A DNA stretch of 64,000 bases from Nematostella vectensis (GCF_932526225.1 NC_064043.1:15436085-15500084), one strand, 5' to 3'. Shown: positions 11,960 to 23,177, counted from the first letter of the stretch. A program made the numbers and translations. Notes: generated from the sequence alone by a model not told the origin.

Positions 11960-12272
11960 TTACAATGTTACAAGAACCAGGGTAGCTGAAAGTACAAATC
12001 GAGAAAAGTTCCAATCGCGACCAGCACGTTTGGCATAAAACCTCAATCAATCAAATCGCTTTGCAAAAAAAACTTCTCGAATGTTTCAGGGTGACAAAAT
12101 AAGTTGAATGACTGACTTCATAGAAACCAACCATTTTAAACACGTGTGTTAAAGATGACAATACAAACATCATATTTTCAGGCGTTACAATGTTACAACT
12201 CTGCCTTGAAATGACTCTAGCTATGCACCTAGGTGGATATAATGATAAGCACTAGAAAGCCAGAATGCTTAC

Positions 12273-12416
12273 CTCTCTGAAAAGATCGACGCAGACTCTA
12301 GAATCGGTACGTGATGCTAGTCGAGCTTCCGCCATCTTGGAACAGTCTCTTGCCAGGCCGGCCGAGTTAGCCACAGGGTACCCGACAAGGCACCCATCGT
12401 ACTGACTCGCAGCCAT
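12273..12416 (-). other. Candidate first exon or short upstream ORF
   Basis: Minus-strand ATG at 12416 opens 48 codons (MAASQYDGCLVGYP...DLFRE) ending at a good donor, GAGAG|GTAAGC. I recognise no family. If spliced straight to the NOL8 exon opening at 8183 the frame would stop immediately (AGC TAG), five bases before the NOL8 ATG. It could then be a 5' UTR exon with an upstream ORF, or the first coding exon of an unknown gene whose other exons I cannot find. Confidence 0.35.
12325..12340 (-). promoter_or_regulatory. YY1-like site CCAAGATGGCGGAAGC
   Basis: Matches the metazoan YY1 consensus (AAGATGGCGGC), common just downstream of housekeeping transcription starts. It sits inside the candidate first exon on the minus strand, which supports a transcription start close by. 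The assignment is by motif only. Confidence 0.4.
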
Positions 12417-12908
12417 GATTCGAAACTTAACGGACAAGGAGCATATCGCGGTTTTTACGGCACCATGACAACCCCGTCTGCGTTGCTTGAAAAGAGACGT
12501 TGCATGGGATACGTAACATAAAAAGAGGAGTCGTGTGCGAAGTTATAGTATTGGTTGTCAGTAGACCGTCTGTCGTAGAAAGGTAGTCTGGTTCTCTAAG
12601 ATAATAAGTGGTTGTAAATTATGGCAACTCGTCGGTACATCACTTTAACATCTGGGTTCCGTGGAAAACCAAGCCAATTCACAGCACTAAAAGTCTTAAG
12701 AACATTTCTGTGGCACATAAAAGCATCCTTATTTTGAAAACACTTACTAAGTGCATCCTTATGAAATACATGTTTTGAAAAAGGACAAGTTATTAAAGAT
12801 AAGTTATCATCTTTTATTGGTCCGGTGAAACAAGTTCCGGAAATATTGAATTTGACCGAGGTCAAATATTCAACCGAACAAAACGAATGCTTTCCTATAT
12901 GCTGAGTA

Positions 12909-13060
12909 TGTAGAAAGGTGTGAATGAACCTTTATTTAGCATATAATCAACGAGCCTGTTCATTAGAGCTGGAGAATACTCTGGCCGGCTAAGTAACCGC
13001 GCTCCCGCACAGGGTACCAAACGTGTGGTACACAACATATAGTACACAACATATATGACA
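12909..13060 (-). repeat. 3' LTR of the Gypsy element
   Basis: 152 bp, bounded on the element strand by TGTCATATATG and CCTACA. It is longer than the partner LTR because of a duplicated AGTACACAACATAT segment. Confidence 0.9.
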
Positions 13061-13124
13061 TTCCTCCCTCTTCTAAGGAAGCTGTAGGGTCGGGGTAGCC
13101 TAACTAACGAAGTAACGTGTCCGA

Positions 13125-13970
13125 TTATAAGTTCAGCCTGTCTGGCGCTATGCCCTTGTTCGCGCGTGACGACCTCCTAGGCATGTCCGGCTCTCCCGCA
13201 TCCTCGGGAACTTCCTCACTGATCGTCGGTGGATTTTGCTGTCTTGTTGTTTGAGGGCGATTTAATGTTTCTGTAGCGTCGCCATCTCCCTCTGTGCAGC
13301 TGAGTGGCTTAGCTGCTGGCGTGGGAATCGGAAGTAGCTGGTGATCTCGGTGAGACATGCTATCTTGACAAGGAGGTGCGGTTCTTTCGCAGAGCTGGTC
13401 TGCCTGACGTCGAACGTGTTGTTGGGGGAACTTGTCTGGCTGTACTTCGTACATCACATTCCCGATCTTTGTTGTTACGCACCCTGGGGACCATTTCCCA
13501 CCAGAGACGCTGAAGTCTTGATACCATACCTTGTGGCCAATGGTGAAGCATCGTGACGGTTGTGATAGTGCAGGTGCCGTCTTAGGAGATGCTGGTCTGT
13601 ATGGCGACAACAAATCTAAACGTGTGCGCAGGTTTCTTCCCAACATCAGTTTGGCCGGTGTTTGCTGGGTAGTTGTATTAGAGGTGTTGCGCTGTTTCAA
13701 GAGGAAGTCGGCAATGATCTGCGATGGAGGACCCTGCCCGGCTTCGTATGCCAACTTGAAGGTTTGGACGAATCTTTCAGCCTGGCCGTTGCTCTTTGGG
13801 TGGTACGGTGCTGTAGTGGTGTGTTTAACGCCGTTCTGCTTCATGAACTTGTCGAAAGCTTCTGAAGTGAATTGTGGGCCATTGTCACTGACTACGTGAA
13901 TGGGTAGCCCGAAACGTGCAAAGAGATCATGAAGAACCTTGATGGTTGCCGGAGCTGTAGTCGTGCGCAT
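13125..13970 (-). pseudogene. Gypsy integrase core and C-terminus
   Basis: 281 open codons follow a TAA that interrupts integrase (VVVDA stop SKWLEI at about 13995). They contain the second and third catalytic residues of the DDE core in VSDNGPQFTSE and NGQAERFVQ, then a GPY/F-like region (KIGNVMYEVQPDKF) and a hydrophilic tail rich in Pro and Thr. The first catalytic Asp lies upstream in the neighbouring frame. The enzyme would join cDNA to host DNA; this copy is broken. Confidence 0.9.
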
Positions 13971-13994
13971 GGGAACTATTTCCAGCCATTTGGA

Positions 13995-14960
13995 TTAAGC
14001 GTCAACAACAACTAGAAAATGTATCCCATCCACGGGTCCGGCAAAGTCAATGTGTATCCTCTCCCATGGTGCTTGTGGATATGCCCATGGGTGGTACTGC
14101 GATGGGGGTGCATTCCGTGTGGCGTTGCACGGTCCACAACTCTTTGCAAGGTCCTCAATGTCTTTATCTATTCCTGGCCACCATATGTGGCCACGGGCAA
14201 GCTCCTTCATCTTGACAATTCCTAAATGACCCTCGTGCAGCTCGTCGAGAGTGCGTGCTCTCAGTGCGCTCGGAATGACAACGCGATGGCCTCGAATGAC
14301 ACATCCCTCGTGAAGAGATAGTTCGGGTGCACACGTCAGGAACGGCTTCACATTGTCGCTCGGGGTCGTGCGAGGGAATCCGTTCAGCACATAATCGTGT
14401 ACTTCGTGAAGCAAGGGGTCAGCTGCCGTGTGCTCTCTTATGTCATCTGCTGTGACGGGAAGACGATCCATCTGTTCCACTTGGTATAAATCGGCGAGGT
14501 CAAAATACCCATCCTTGGGAGCCCTGTGTTGGGGGAGGCGAGAAAGAGCATCTGCGGTGGAGTGGTCATTAGATGACCTGTATTGGATATCATACGAGTA
14601 TGCCGATAACTTGGTGGCCCATCGTTGCATGCGCATGGCTGCTATGGGAGGGATTCCTCTCTTGGGGCCCAGTATGGCCATGAGCGGCTGGTGGTCCGTT
14701 CTGAGGGTGAAGTTGCGTCCGTAGAGGTAGATATGGAATCTGGTAACGTCAAAGACTATGGAGAGGGCTTCTTTGTCGATCTGTGCGTAGTTCTTCTCGC
14801 TGCTGTTCATTGTTCGCAAGGCAAACGCGATGGGACGCTCTGTTCCATCAGGGATTTGGTGCGACAGAACAGCGCCCAGGCCGTATGCCGACGCATCACA
14901 GTCGAGTATGATTGGGAGATCTGGGTTATAGGGTACCAGCACGTTGTCAACTGTGATCAT
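13995..14960 (-). pseudogene. Gypsy RNase H and integrase N-terminus
   Basis: 321 codons holding an RNase H domain (ILDCDASAYGLGAVLSH, then NYAQIDKEALSIVF and LRTDHQPL), an HHCC zinc domain (HEGHLGIVKMKELARGHIWWPG, CGPCNATRN) and the first integrase Asp in HIDFAGPVDG. It is out of frame with the upstream RT by a one-base indel near 15015 and ends at the premature TAA. Confidence 0.9.
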
Positions 14961-16189
14961 TGATTTGACATTGGTGAAAGCTTTCTGGCATTTGGCACTC
15001 CAGCACCACTTGGTTCCTTCTTCAGAAGTTGATGAAGAGGTTGTAAGACCTGTGATAGGTTGGGTAGGAACTTCTGGTAGTAGTTTACCAGGCCTAAGAA
15101 CGCACGGAGCTGGGTTACATCCTGAGGTGATGGTGCCGTCTTGATGGCTTCTACCTTGTCACTCGTGGGGTGGATTCCGTCTTTGTCGATGACGTGGCCG
15201 AGGTATTTCAGCGATGGCTGCATGAATTCGCACTTCTCTCGTTGTGCTGTGAGACCGTTGGCGTGTAGGCGTCGCAAAACTTCTTCCAGGTTTGTAAGGT
15301 GTTCTTCGCTGTCTCTTCCTGTCACCAGGATGTCGTCTTGGTAACACAGTACTTGTGGAAGGTCCTTGAAAATTCTGTCCATCTGTCGCTGGAAAATCGC
15401 CGCTGAGGACGCTACGCCAAATGGAAGTCGATTGTAGGCGTACAATCCTTTGTGAGTGGTCAGGGTTGTGAACTGTTTAGCAGAGTCGTCGAGTGGTATC
15501 TGGGAGTATGCTTTGGTAAGGTCTAACTTAGAAAAGAAAGACCCACCGTTCATTTTTTCTTGCAGATCATCTAGGGTTGGAAGGGGATAGGAATCGGCCA
15601 CTAGCTCAGGGTTTAACGTGACCTTGAAATCCCCGCATAGGCGTATACCACCAGATTTCTCCACCACCGGGACAACAGGTGTTGCCCATTCGCTATTGGG
15701 GATAGGAGAGATTATCCCCTGTTTTTCTAAGTTCTCTAGTTCTGTTTCCACCTGGTGCCGGATGGCAAAAGGAACTGTGCGGTGCTTTTGGTGTACTGGA
15801 GTTGCCCCATCACGGACGTGTAGCTGCGCAGCATATCCCTTGAGACAGCCTAGTTCGTCGCTGAAAACATCTTGATACTTCTCTGTGAGGTCTGACAGTG
15901 CAGTGTTCTTGCCTTGAACCAACTTGATTGATGGCCAATCGAGTTTGAATAGGCGCAGCCAAGAGCGACCAAAGAGTGCAACTCTAGGTCCATCCACGAC
16001 ATACATCTTTGCCTCACAGCATTGGTCGTTATAACTAATGTTCGCGCTGACCACACCCATAGGGACTATTATCTCACTACCATACGTGCGAAGCTTTACT
16101 TTAGCGGGTTTGAGCTCTAGGTGTTTGCATGTACTCTCGTAAACATTGCGCGGGATGATTGACACTGACGAACCCGTGTCCAGTTCCAT
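14957..16189 (-). pseudogene. Gypsy protease and reverse transcriptase
   Basis: 410 codons. Aspartic protease active site ELDTGSSVSII at the start; RT blocks include LTKAYSQIPLDD, LPFGVASSAAIFQRQMD and the catalytic YQDDILVTG; ends after the RT connection (LPNLSQVLQPLHQLL) with a frameshifted tail. The protease frame is shifted relative to the gag zinc knuckle, which may be natural ribosomal frameshifting or damage. Confidence 0.92.
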
Positions 16190-16221
16190 GCTAACCGGGG
16201 ACCCTTCAATGTTGACTTGTA

Positions 16222-17092
16222 CTAGAATAGGGGGACTGGTTGTATATCACATTTGAAAATGTGTAAGCACTGGATCTCATCTTCCTCCCCCTCTGACATT
16301 TCCTGCTCTACGCAGTGGGTGGGTTTGGTCTTGCTTGGGGTGCTCTTTTTGCGATTGGTACTGGACATGCAGATATCAGAAATATGCCCGCGCTTGTTGC
16401 ATATGCGGCAAATGGCATTGTAGAACTTACAGTCCCTGCGCGCGTGTGTTTTTGCCACAGCTCATACATTTCTGTGGGGTTTGCTCCATTTTGAAAACGC
16501 GGGACTGATGTGGCCGGGCAGATTCGGGGGTCTGGGCTCCAGTCTCAGGGATTGTGTGTGCTTGGTGGAATGCATTGGCACCTTTCCCTGCCTGTTCCAT
16601 TGCTTTGGCGATGGTGACTGCTTTTTCTAGGGTTAAATCGCGCTCGCACAGCAATTTCTTAGAAATAGATTCATTTGCTTAACCACAAACAAATCGATCG
16701 CGGAGGGCCTGGGGAAGAAATTCCCCCAAATTACAATGTTTAGTCATTTGTTTCAATGAGGCCACAAATGCGTTGATATCTTCGCCAAGCGCTTGATTTC
16801 TTTGGTGGAATTTGTAACGCTCTGCAATTTCGAGCGGGGGTGGTGATAAATGACCCTCAAGAATTTCTATGATCTCTTGGTATGTTTTGTCCTTGGGTTT
16901 TCTGGGTGAGGTCAGACCTCGTAACAGATTGTAGGTTTTGGGACCGATTAAACTAAGTAGCGAGGTTGTCTGTTTGTCTTCATTTATGTTGTTAGCATCA
17001 AAGAATAGCTCTAACCGTTCAACGTAACAAGTGAATGTTTCTGTGGCTTCGTCAAACGGCTGCATGTTGCCTATCGTATTACTGGCAGCCAT
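16222..17092 (-). pseudogene. Gypsy gag with stop and frameshift
   Basis: Begins MAASNTIGNMQPFD at 17092 and runs through a typical capsid region (YVERLELFFDANNI). A TAA near 16680 interrupts FVCG-ANESISKK. A second part (16654-16427) carries the first CCHC half (KCMSCGK), which is then frameshifted in a run of A residues. The remainder, with CRICNKRGHISDIC, continues in another frame to 16222. The structural protein cannot be made intact from this copy. Confidence 0.85.
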
Positions 17093-17200
17093 CTTGAATT
17101 CCGTAAGAATTGATCGAGGAGTAAATGCAGGAATTGCAGTGTTTACTTACGATCCTTTGGTCGTTGAGTTCTTCACCAGCTCGTCGACAGTTGTTGGGTA

Positions 17201-17337
17201 TGTAGGAAGGTGTGAATGAACCTTTATTTAGCATATAATCAACGAGCCTGTTCATACAGCTGGAGAATACTCTGGCCGGCTAAGTAACCGCGCTCCCGCA
17301 CAGGGTACCCAACGTGTGGTACACAACATATATGACA
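17201..17337 (-). repeat. 5' LTR of the Gypsy element
   Basis: 137 bp, near-identical to 12909-13060. It is followed on the element strand by a short leader before gag. Confidence 0.9.
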
Positions 17338-17744
17338 CTATATTTCCTGGAATTGTGGCCAAAATATTTAAACTGACTGAATCACCATAGCCTGCGTAGC
17401 AAGCGTTTCTGTGGGTTTCCAGCGCAAAAGAAACGCCACGAAAGCGAAAGACCGACATTTTGGCCGCCCATTTCTCGGCTATAATCACCATCATGATCAA
17501 TATCTACAGTTCAGTTAAAATTAAATACTAAACTATACAGTTCTCGTGGAGAAGTGAGGTACTCAAGCTCATAGATTGGTGGGTCATTCAGTTGCAAGGG
17601 TTAAATCTATATTTTCTTAGATTTGTGTGGGGCAGTTCGCACATTTTCCATAAGCCAGATTTATGCAAGACCCCATTTTCTTTGCAGCCACTGTCTTGGC
17701 TGATCACTAACCCTTTGTTTCATGGTTTCTCTGTTCTTAACCGA

Positions 17745-18110
17745 GGTACAAAATGACTCCCTTTTTGGAGTAATTTTTTACTCCCTTTTTTCTACTCTCT
17801 CAAGGGAGTAGATTTTACCCCTGTAGGGGAGTAACTAAAGGGAGTGATTTACTAGGTTGCTTTCTATTACTCCATTAAAGGAGTACAATTTACCCTCCAA
17901 ATGGAGTTATTTTTTACTCCTTTTTTTCCTACTCTCTCAGGGGAGTAGATTTTACCCACTTTAGGGGGTAGCTAAGTGGAGTAATTTACTAGGTTGCTTG
18001 TTGTTACTCCATTAAAAGAGTACAATTCACCCTCAAAATGGGAGTCAATTTTTACTCCCTATTTTATTTCCCCCTACTAATTGGGTAACTAAAGGGATGA
18101 TTTCAACCCC
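17745..18110. repeat. Block of ACTCC/GGAGT inverted motifs (left)
   Basis: About 2.7 imperfect units of roughly 134 bp, each packed with paired ACTCC and GGAGT pentamers separated by 5-25 bases (for example TTTTTACTCC and GGAGTAATTT). A similar block in complementary orientation lies at 19950-20392. No coding potential. Confidence 0.7.
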
Positions 18111-18179
18111 CTCCCCCCCCCCCCCTGTTTTTACAAAATGGCCATTTAAACTCCACCTACTTCAGGGGTTAATACTGGA

Positions 18180-19590
18180 GAAATAAGAGTAATTTAGAAA
18201 CACCAAGAAAAAGACGTTATTATGAATATGACAAATCATTTAATTAAACAATTCAGTTTAAAAAATAACAAAAATATAAGTTTAAAAAATGTTTGAAAAA
18301 TAATAGTCATTTGACATAAGGTATCCAGGACAAAATTACTAACAAGTGTTCCAACATAACAAAGCTGAAACAAACATACACAATATTATTTTTCTATAAC
18401 AACTTTAACAGCTTTTGAACATTACCCTTTTTGTCGTCATTACGGTTTTCCAAAAGAACTGCCACCTCCTCCATCTTTGTATATTCAGATAAGAAGCTAG
18501 AAGCCTAATGCCTCTATATGCACCATTTAAATTTGAACCTGATAGGCTAGCTTGAAAAGATAACTAGGTTCTTCATATGCAGGGTTTACTGTGATCAGAA
18601 TATACGGACAAAAACCAACTACAGTAACATTAGATATTCAAAATAAACATCTGGACAAATTTTAGGTGCAAGACTGATTACTAGGTTTTTACTAAGCTAA
18701 GTAATTCAATTTTGTGCTTCAAGTAACAGTTTATAAAGCATAGGCGCTTTAGATGTAAGTACAGTGATTAGTGAATAACTTAAGTTTACGAAGTTTTTAT
18801 TTGTTTCTTGCGATTTACGCATTGATACATTCCTTATACCTTCAACTTCTTTCTTTTCTGGCTTTGCAACTCGAGCACATTTTACTATCTCTATCATAAT
18901 GTCCTGCGAAGATAATAAGAGAAACAAATAAGAAGGTAGTATTGCTTTGGAAGATAACAAAGAATCACAAAACATATCAGTCTAGTTCGAGAAATCCACT
19001 CACGAACGATGATTTGATGCTGAAGTTGGTCGCAAAAATCACATTTACTATTGAACCTATCACATTATAAAGCCCATTACACACTAACCTTTTACTTCAA
19101 TCCATTTTCTGCCATCAAATCCTTAAAAAATGTGAATTACGCGTAGAAAAGACGGGAATAAACGGCTATCCGTTTGGAGGCTGTGATAATGGCTTTCGTT
19201 CGACCGTTATGATTTTGCGCCTTGGGCCCAAGCCCCTATCGGCCACTAAAGCGAGGGACGCCCGGTACATTTTGCTTTTACGGGCCCTGGTGAGCCGTCT
19301 TCTATCTGCAAAGCGGGACTTCTTTTTTTTTATAATCTCAAGTAGCATTTCTATTAGAAACAATATATATGATTTTATAATGTTCAAATCGGATCTGAGA
19401 ATTTTATACAATTATCACCCTACCTATCTTTCTTTTCAATGCAGTACTAATTATTCTGAACGAATTCTGAAAGTACACCACATAAAACTCATGTTCGAGT
19501 CCAATGCCTGTCTTTGATTACATTTCCTATTGTTGTAGTATAGCTGACAATATATGCAAGTATGGTGAGGCCTGTTCTTGTATTGAAAAT
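18180..19590. other. AT-rich stretch without recognised genes
   Basis: No supported gene. A GC-rich island at about 19190-19330 is open on both strands (minus-strand reading includes LVADRGLGPRRK), but it has no family match that I know and no clear splice context. The stretch lies between the two ACTCC/GGAGT blocks and may be the interior of one element. Confidence 0.5.
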
Positions 19591-19599
19591 GTTCTTTTA

Positions 19600-19795
19600 G
19601 GATTCCCTAAGAATTTCCTAAGAGTTCCCAAATTGTAGAATGCTTCAAATCTTCTTCCTAAGATTTTCTTATCCAAATTATTCCGATTTTCTGGTCTACT
19701 GCTTATACTAGGAAATCCTAGGAATTTTTAGGAAGTTTAATCATATTTTGTTGTTTTGATCGAACTTAGGAAATCTTAGGAAACTCCTAGGCACA
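19600..19795. repeat. CCTAGGA/TCCTAAGA inverted-motif cluster
   Basis: Multiple TTCCTAAGA and TCTTAGGAA motifs face each other around an AT-rich centre (AGGATTCCCTAAGAATTTCC at the left, GGAAACTCCTAGG at the right), forming an imperfect inverted repeat of about 190 bp. Confidence 0.5.
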
Positions 19796-19949
19796 GGGTA
19801 GAGTTTTTTTGTCTCAACAATAAATACGATAAATTATTATTTTTATCTGTTGTCTTATATAATAAAGACTATCGTTTTCCTTCTTAAATTCAGCTAATTC
19901 AGAGTAAAAAAACAACTCGCTTTATTTTATATATTTGGTGTGGTTTGTT

Positions 19950-20392
19950 ACTGCTCTAAAAAGATACAGCTGGAGTAAAAACTACTCTTTCAACACGAGA
20001 TAGCTGGAGTAGTTTTTACTCTTCAAAACCTACCCCCTCAAAGGAGTACTTGTTTACTCCATTTCTTGACCATCTGGAGTAAAAATAACTCTTTTCACTT
20101 CAGATAGTTGGAGTAGCTTTTACTCTGCTAAAATTACCCCCCCAAAAAAGAGTACTTTTTACTCCATTATTTGACCAACAAGAGTGAAAATCACTCTTTT
20201 TCTAAGAAACATTCGATACTAATTCTTAGCAGAGTAAAACTTACTCCGTTAAGGGAGTAAACAAAAAAAATACTCCTCAGTGGAGTAGTTTTTACTCCAA
20301 TAAAGGAGTTCAAATTACTCCTTTAAAAGTACTCCATCGCAAAGAGTAGTTTTTACTCTCTGAGTGGAGTAAAAATAACTCCCTGAAACTAA
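19950..20392. repeat. Block of GGAGT/ACTCC inverted motifs (right)
   Basis: About 3.5 imperfect units near 124 bp, with GGAGTAAAAACTACTC-like pairs and poly-C/poly-A spacers. It resembles the complement of 17745-18110. Confidence 0.7.
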
Positions 20393-20412
20393 CAGTAAAT
20401 AAAACAAAAACA

Positions 20413-20450
20413 GTTTAATAAAATAAGACTATAGTCTTATTTTATTAAAC
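20413..20450. repeat. Perfect 38-bp palindrome
   Basis: Two 19-bp arms meet with no loop: GTTTAATAAAATAAGACTA followed by its exact reverse complement. It lies just right of the GGAGT block. Confidence 0.97.
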
Positions 20451-20459
20451 AAAAGAAAC

Positions 20460-21590
20460 CATTTAATTGAAGGCATTGAGGGCAAGTCTGATAACCATAA
20501 CAAACAATCGGATTAGCTGTAGAGGGGATGTGCAGTCATATGGATATTATGGAGAGTAAGTATATTTAAAAAAGACTGCTTTTTGGTGATTGAGTGAGAG
20601 GGGCACAACCCCGAGCTGCATGCCCGTACATACCCAGTAAGCTATTTGGGTCTAAGTGGTGGCCATGATAATAGCTACCGAAATGATCACTGCTCATGTG
20701 TTTACATATAGTGAACTATACAGAATTTATGAGTTCCTGCTTCTCCCTAATAATAGCTTCTGCATGTAAGTAGACTGCATTATTCACTGGAGCCCACTGA
20801 TTTCTAAAGAATCTCTGTGTCTGTGTCGTGCCTGTGTTTGCCTTGGTTTAAATAAAATGTAGCAATCAATTTTGTTTTATTTCTTGGGCACTGATTTGCA
20901 AAGTTCTGGACTGGACATTGCTGTGGAAAAACAGACTCAAAATATAAACTACTGCAAACCCAGTATCGAATAAAAAATAACAATTTTATGTCTGATATTA
21001 GGAGGGCCGAGAAGCGGGGTAGAGAAATGAGATTATTCTGATTGATTTTACATTTCCCTTTCTACACAAGTCTCATTAAATAACACTGAATGAATGCTTA
21101 CTATTTACCCCCTCATTTTAGGAATTTGACACGAAAGCCATTTCGCAGTCGAGACGGCCGTTAAACTGCTAACCAATGAGAGAGCGCCAGAAAGCACCGG
21201 GCGCCGAAAAAGTAGTTACAAGAGATACAAACGCACACACGCACCAAAAATAATCAACAGCGCAAAGCTAAAGAAACAACTCTAACTCAATTCAAACTGT
21301 ATTGGTGAGCTCCCTGTGCACAACGTCCAAATCCAGCACGCATCCACAAATTGTTTTGTGGGGGACGGGAGGGTGATTTGATTTTCAAGATGGCGGTGTC
21401 TTGTTCCACAGGAGACCCAAATCGATATGAGTTGAATTTTTTTAGCTATTTCGGCTTGGCAAGGCAAGATTAGTTTTGCTCTCGCTCGCTGCGTTCGTTC
21501 GAGCAACTAGGGGATACCACGCAAATGAGAAACAAACTGCGAAGAAACAAATCGAGGAAGCTGTGATAACGAAATTAATTTCTCCCCATT
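20460..21590. other. Intergenic, dispersed-repeat debris
   Basis: No supported gene. 21360-21510 includes TCTCGCTCGCTGCGTTCG and CAAGATGGCGGTG, which look like a dispersed repeat. A 74-codon minus-strand ORF across it has no recognised domain. Confidence 0.5.
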
Positions 21591-21780
21591 CAACTTAGTC
21601 ACCTGACTCATAATATCCTGAATTTCCAAAAACCGCAGAATTGATGAAAATGCTATTAACTTCCAAAGAAAATTTCGGCAAAAATTCCATTAATAACTGA
21701 TGATTACAATCAAGTCTGTTTGAAAATGTATCCAAATCCTTTTTACAAATCAAGAATGTTTTATCAACAACGCGTATGTT

Positions 21781-22540
21781 TTCCCTGCTAGCAGAGGCCT
21801 CTTTTCTCTGTATTTCGCTGGGCTGGAGTTCGCGAGGAAAAGATACCTCTGCCATGGGTCGAAACTGTTTCTGTTGCGCATGCGTGAGCGTCGCGAGAAA
21901 GCTGTCAATATGCTTTGCATGGGTTTAGTCGGAAATCATGAATCAAACTCCGGTTAGTTCTCCTCTTCGAAAAAAGAAAACAACTGTTCAATTTCAATCA
22001 CCTAAAACGTCACTAAAAAGATTGAACAACAAACGCAGCAAAGACGAGTTTTGTCTTGTTTGTGGGATAAATTTCAAGACATCTGGGCAGGCGAGTTTCT
22101 TCAAAGTAAATATCGCACAGTTGGATTCGAAGAAAATGTTACAAAACTTTTTGGTAAACTTAGATCAGCTATTCCCAGAAGAATATGCAAAACCTGTAAA
22201 CGGAAGATTGACTCGTTTGTCAAAAGAGAGAAAATTCTGAATGAAGATAAGGCATTGAATGGCTTCTTTTATAATTCGTCGCGTGATATTTCTACGGAGG
22301 ACGCCGTTTCGAATGCGGGCTTATTATCCGGCAGAGGATATACGTTTCATGCATGCGCTAGTCATTGTGGGCTCAAATAGTGGCCAGTAATTAATGAACG
22401 GAGCATGCGCTCTGGATCTCGTCCACGATCGTGGACGGCGGTTTGATCAAACGAACTTGCGACCCATGGCAGAGGTATCTTTTCCTCGCGAACTCCAGCC
22501 CAGCGAAATACAGAGAAAAGAGGCCTCTGCTAGCAGGGAA
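21781..22540 (+). mobile_element. Mutator-like TIR element, copy 1 (760 bp)
   Basis: Bounded by inverted repeats of about 85 bp with outer ends TTCCCTGCTAGCAGAGGCC. Flanked by 9-bp direct repeats GCGTATGTT (21772-21780) and GCGCATGTT (22541-22549), one mismatch. Nine-base duplications and long TIRs fit the MULE/MuDR superfamily. No transposase is present; it holds a decayed zinc-binding ORF. The TIR happens to be open ([10 protein letters not shown]...). It interrupts an older retroelement remnant. Confidence 0.8.
21938..22378 (+). pseudogene. Decayed four-Cys ORF carried by the TIR element
   Basis: Starts [14 protein letters not shown] with a Lys-rich N-terminus, then FCLVCGINF. After a frameshift the reading continues in another frame as [12 protein letters not shown] and [12 protein letters not shown]. 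The two CxxC pairs suggest a small zinc-binding domain of the kind found at the N-terminus of transposon proteins. The same ORF occurs, also degraded, in copy 2 at 35040-35310. Function unknown. Confidence 0.5.
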
Positions 22541-22599
22541 GCGCATGTTATGACTAAGCTCGAAAGTTTGGTATTCATATCATCTGCTATTTTAAACAA

Positions 22600-23098
22600 A
22601 TAGACGACCTTGCCATTGACAACACGTATTAAATGCTGCGAAATTTCCATTGCCGATGTTAAATCCTTTAAATTTGTTTTCAATTCAGCAACATGATTTG
22701 ACTCGCATGTATGTCCGCTCATCAATTGACAACCTTTTGCAATTACTCAAAGCCCAACTCTTGTCAAATCACATTCTATAAGTGTCGAAAATCCAGGCTC
22801 TTAGCCGTTTAATCGACATCTGAATCTGTTGAGTCGAAACAAGTAACTTCTCTAAAAACAACGCCGTCAAAACAGAACAAGAATGATTTGACATTGATTT
22901 TAAAGGTCCACAAGGCAGTGAATCTAGCTTACTAGTAATATGAATCAATCTTGTGTCATCATAAAAAGTCAACGGTCGTGCGCCAAAACTTAACAACAAC
23001 GACGATTTTGAGTTTGCCCCAACTCATATGCCAAAATAAAACAAACAATCAATACTTTGAAAAGGCTTGACCTCCCTAACAGTAGCATGTTGTGCCTT
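22600..23098 (-). pseudogene. Possible env-like third ORF remnant of a retroelement
   Basis: Directly after the pol stop (minus strand), an ATG at 23098 starts a signal-peptide-like stretch (FKVLIVCFILAYELG). Broken frames follow, with Cys residues, an NHS glycosylation sequon and helical segments (ELKTNLKDLTSAMEISQHL). It is full of stops and continues past the inserted TIR element to about 21600. Position after pol suggests an envelope-like ORF, but there is no decisive motif. Confidence 0.3.
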
Positions 23099-23177
23099 AT
23101 GAAGTAACAACGAAATTTAGAATTTAGCATGAATTTCAATATATTAAAGAAACAGCAACATCAATTCATTTACGTCT

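Larger units (their letters stand above)
12909..17337 (-). mobile_element. Gypsy-type LTR retrotransposon, damaged full-length copy
   Basis: A 4.4-kb element on the minus strand with short LTRs at 12909-13060 and 17201-17337. The LTRs differ by only a few substitutions, a small indel and a 15-bp internal duplication, so insertion is fairly recent. On the element strand each LTR begins TGTCATATATG and ends CCTACA. A purine-rich tract, AGAAGAGGGAGGAA, lies directly before the 3' LTR. Internal order is gag, protease, RT, RNase H, integrase, as in Gypsy/Ty3. Coding damage: an in-frame TAA in gag, a frameshift in the zinc knuckle, a frameshift after RT and a TAA inside integrase. No matching target duplication was found, and the primer-binding site is unclear. 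Confidence 0.93.

Noticed and set aside
12273-12416. First coding exon of NOL8
   Set aside because: Joining it to 8183 gives an immediate in-frame stop (AGC TAG), while the ATG at 8173 gives a normal RRM start.
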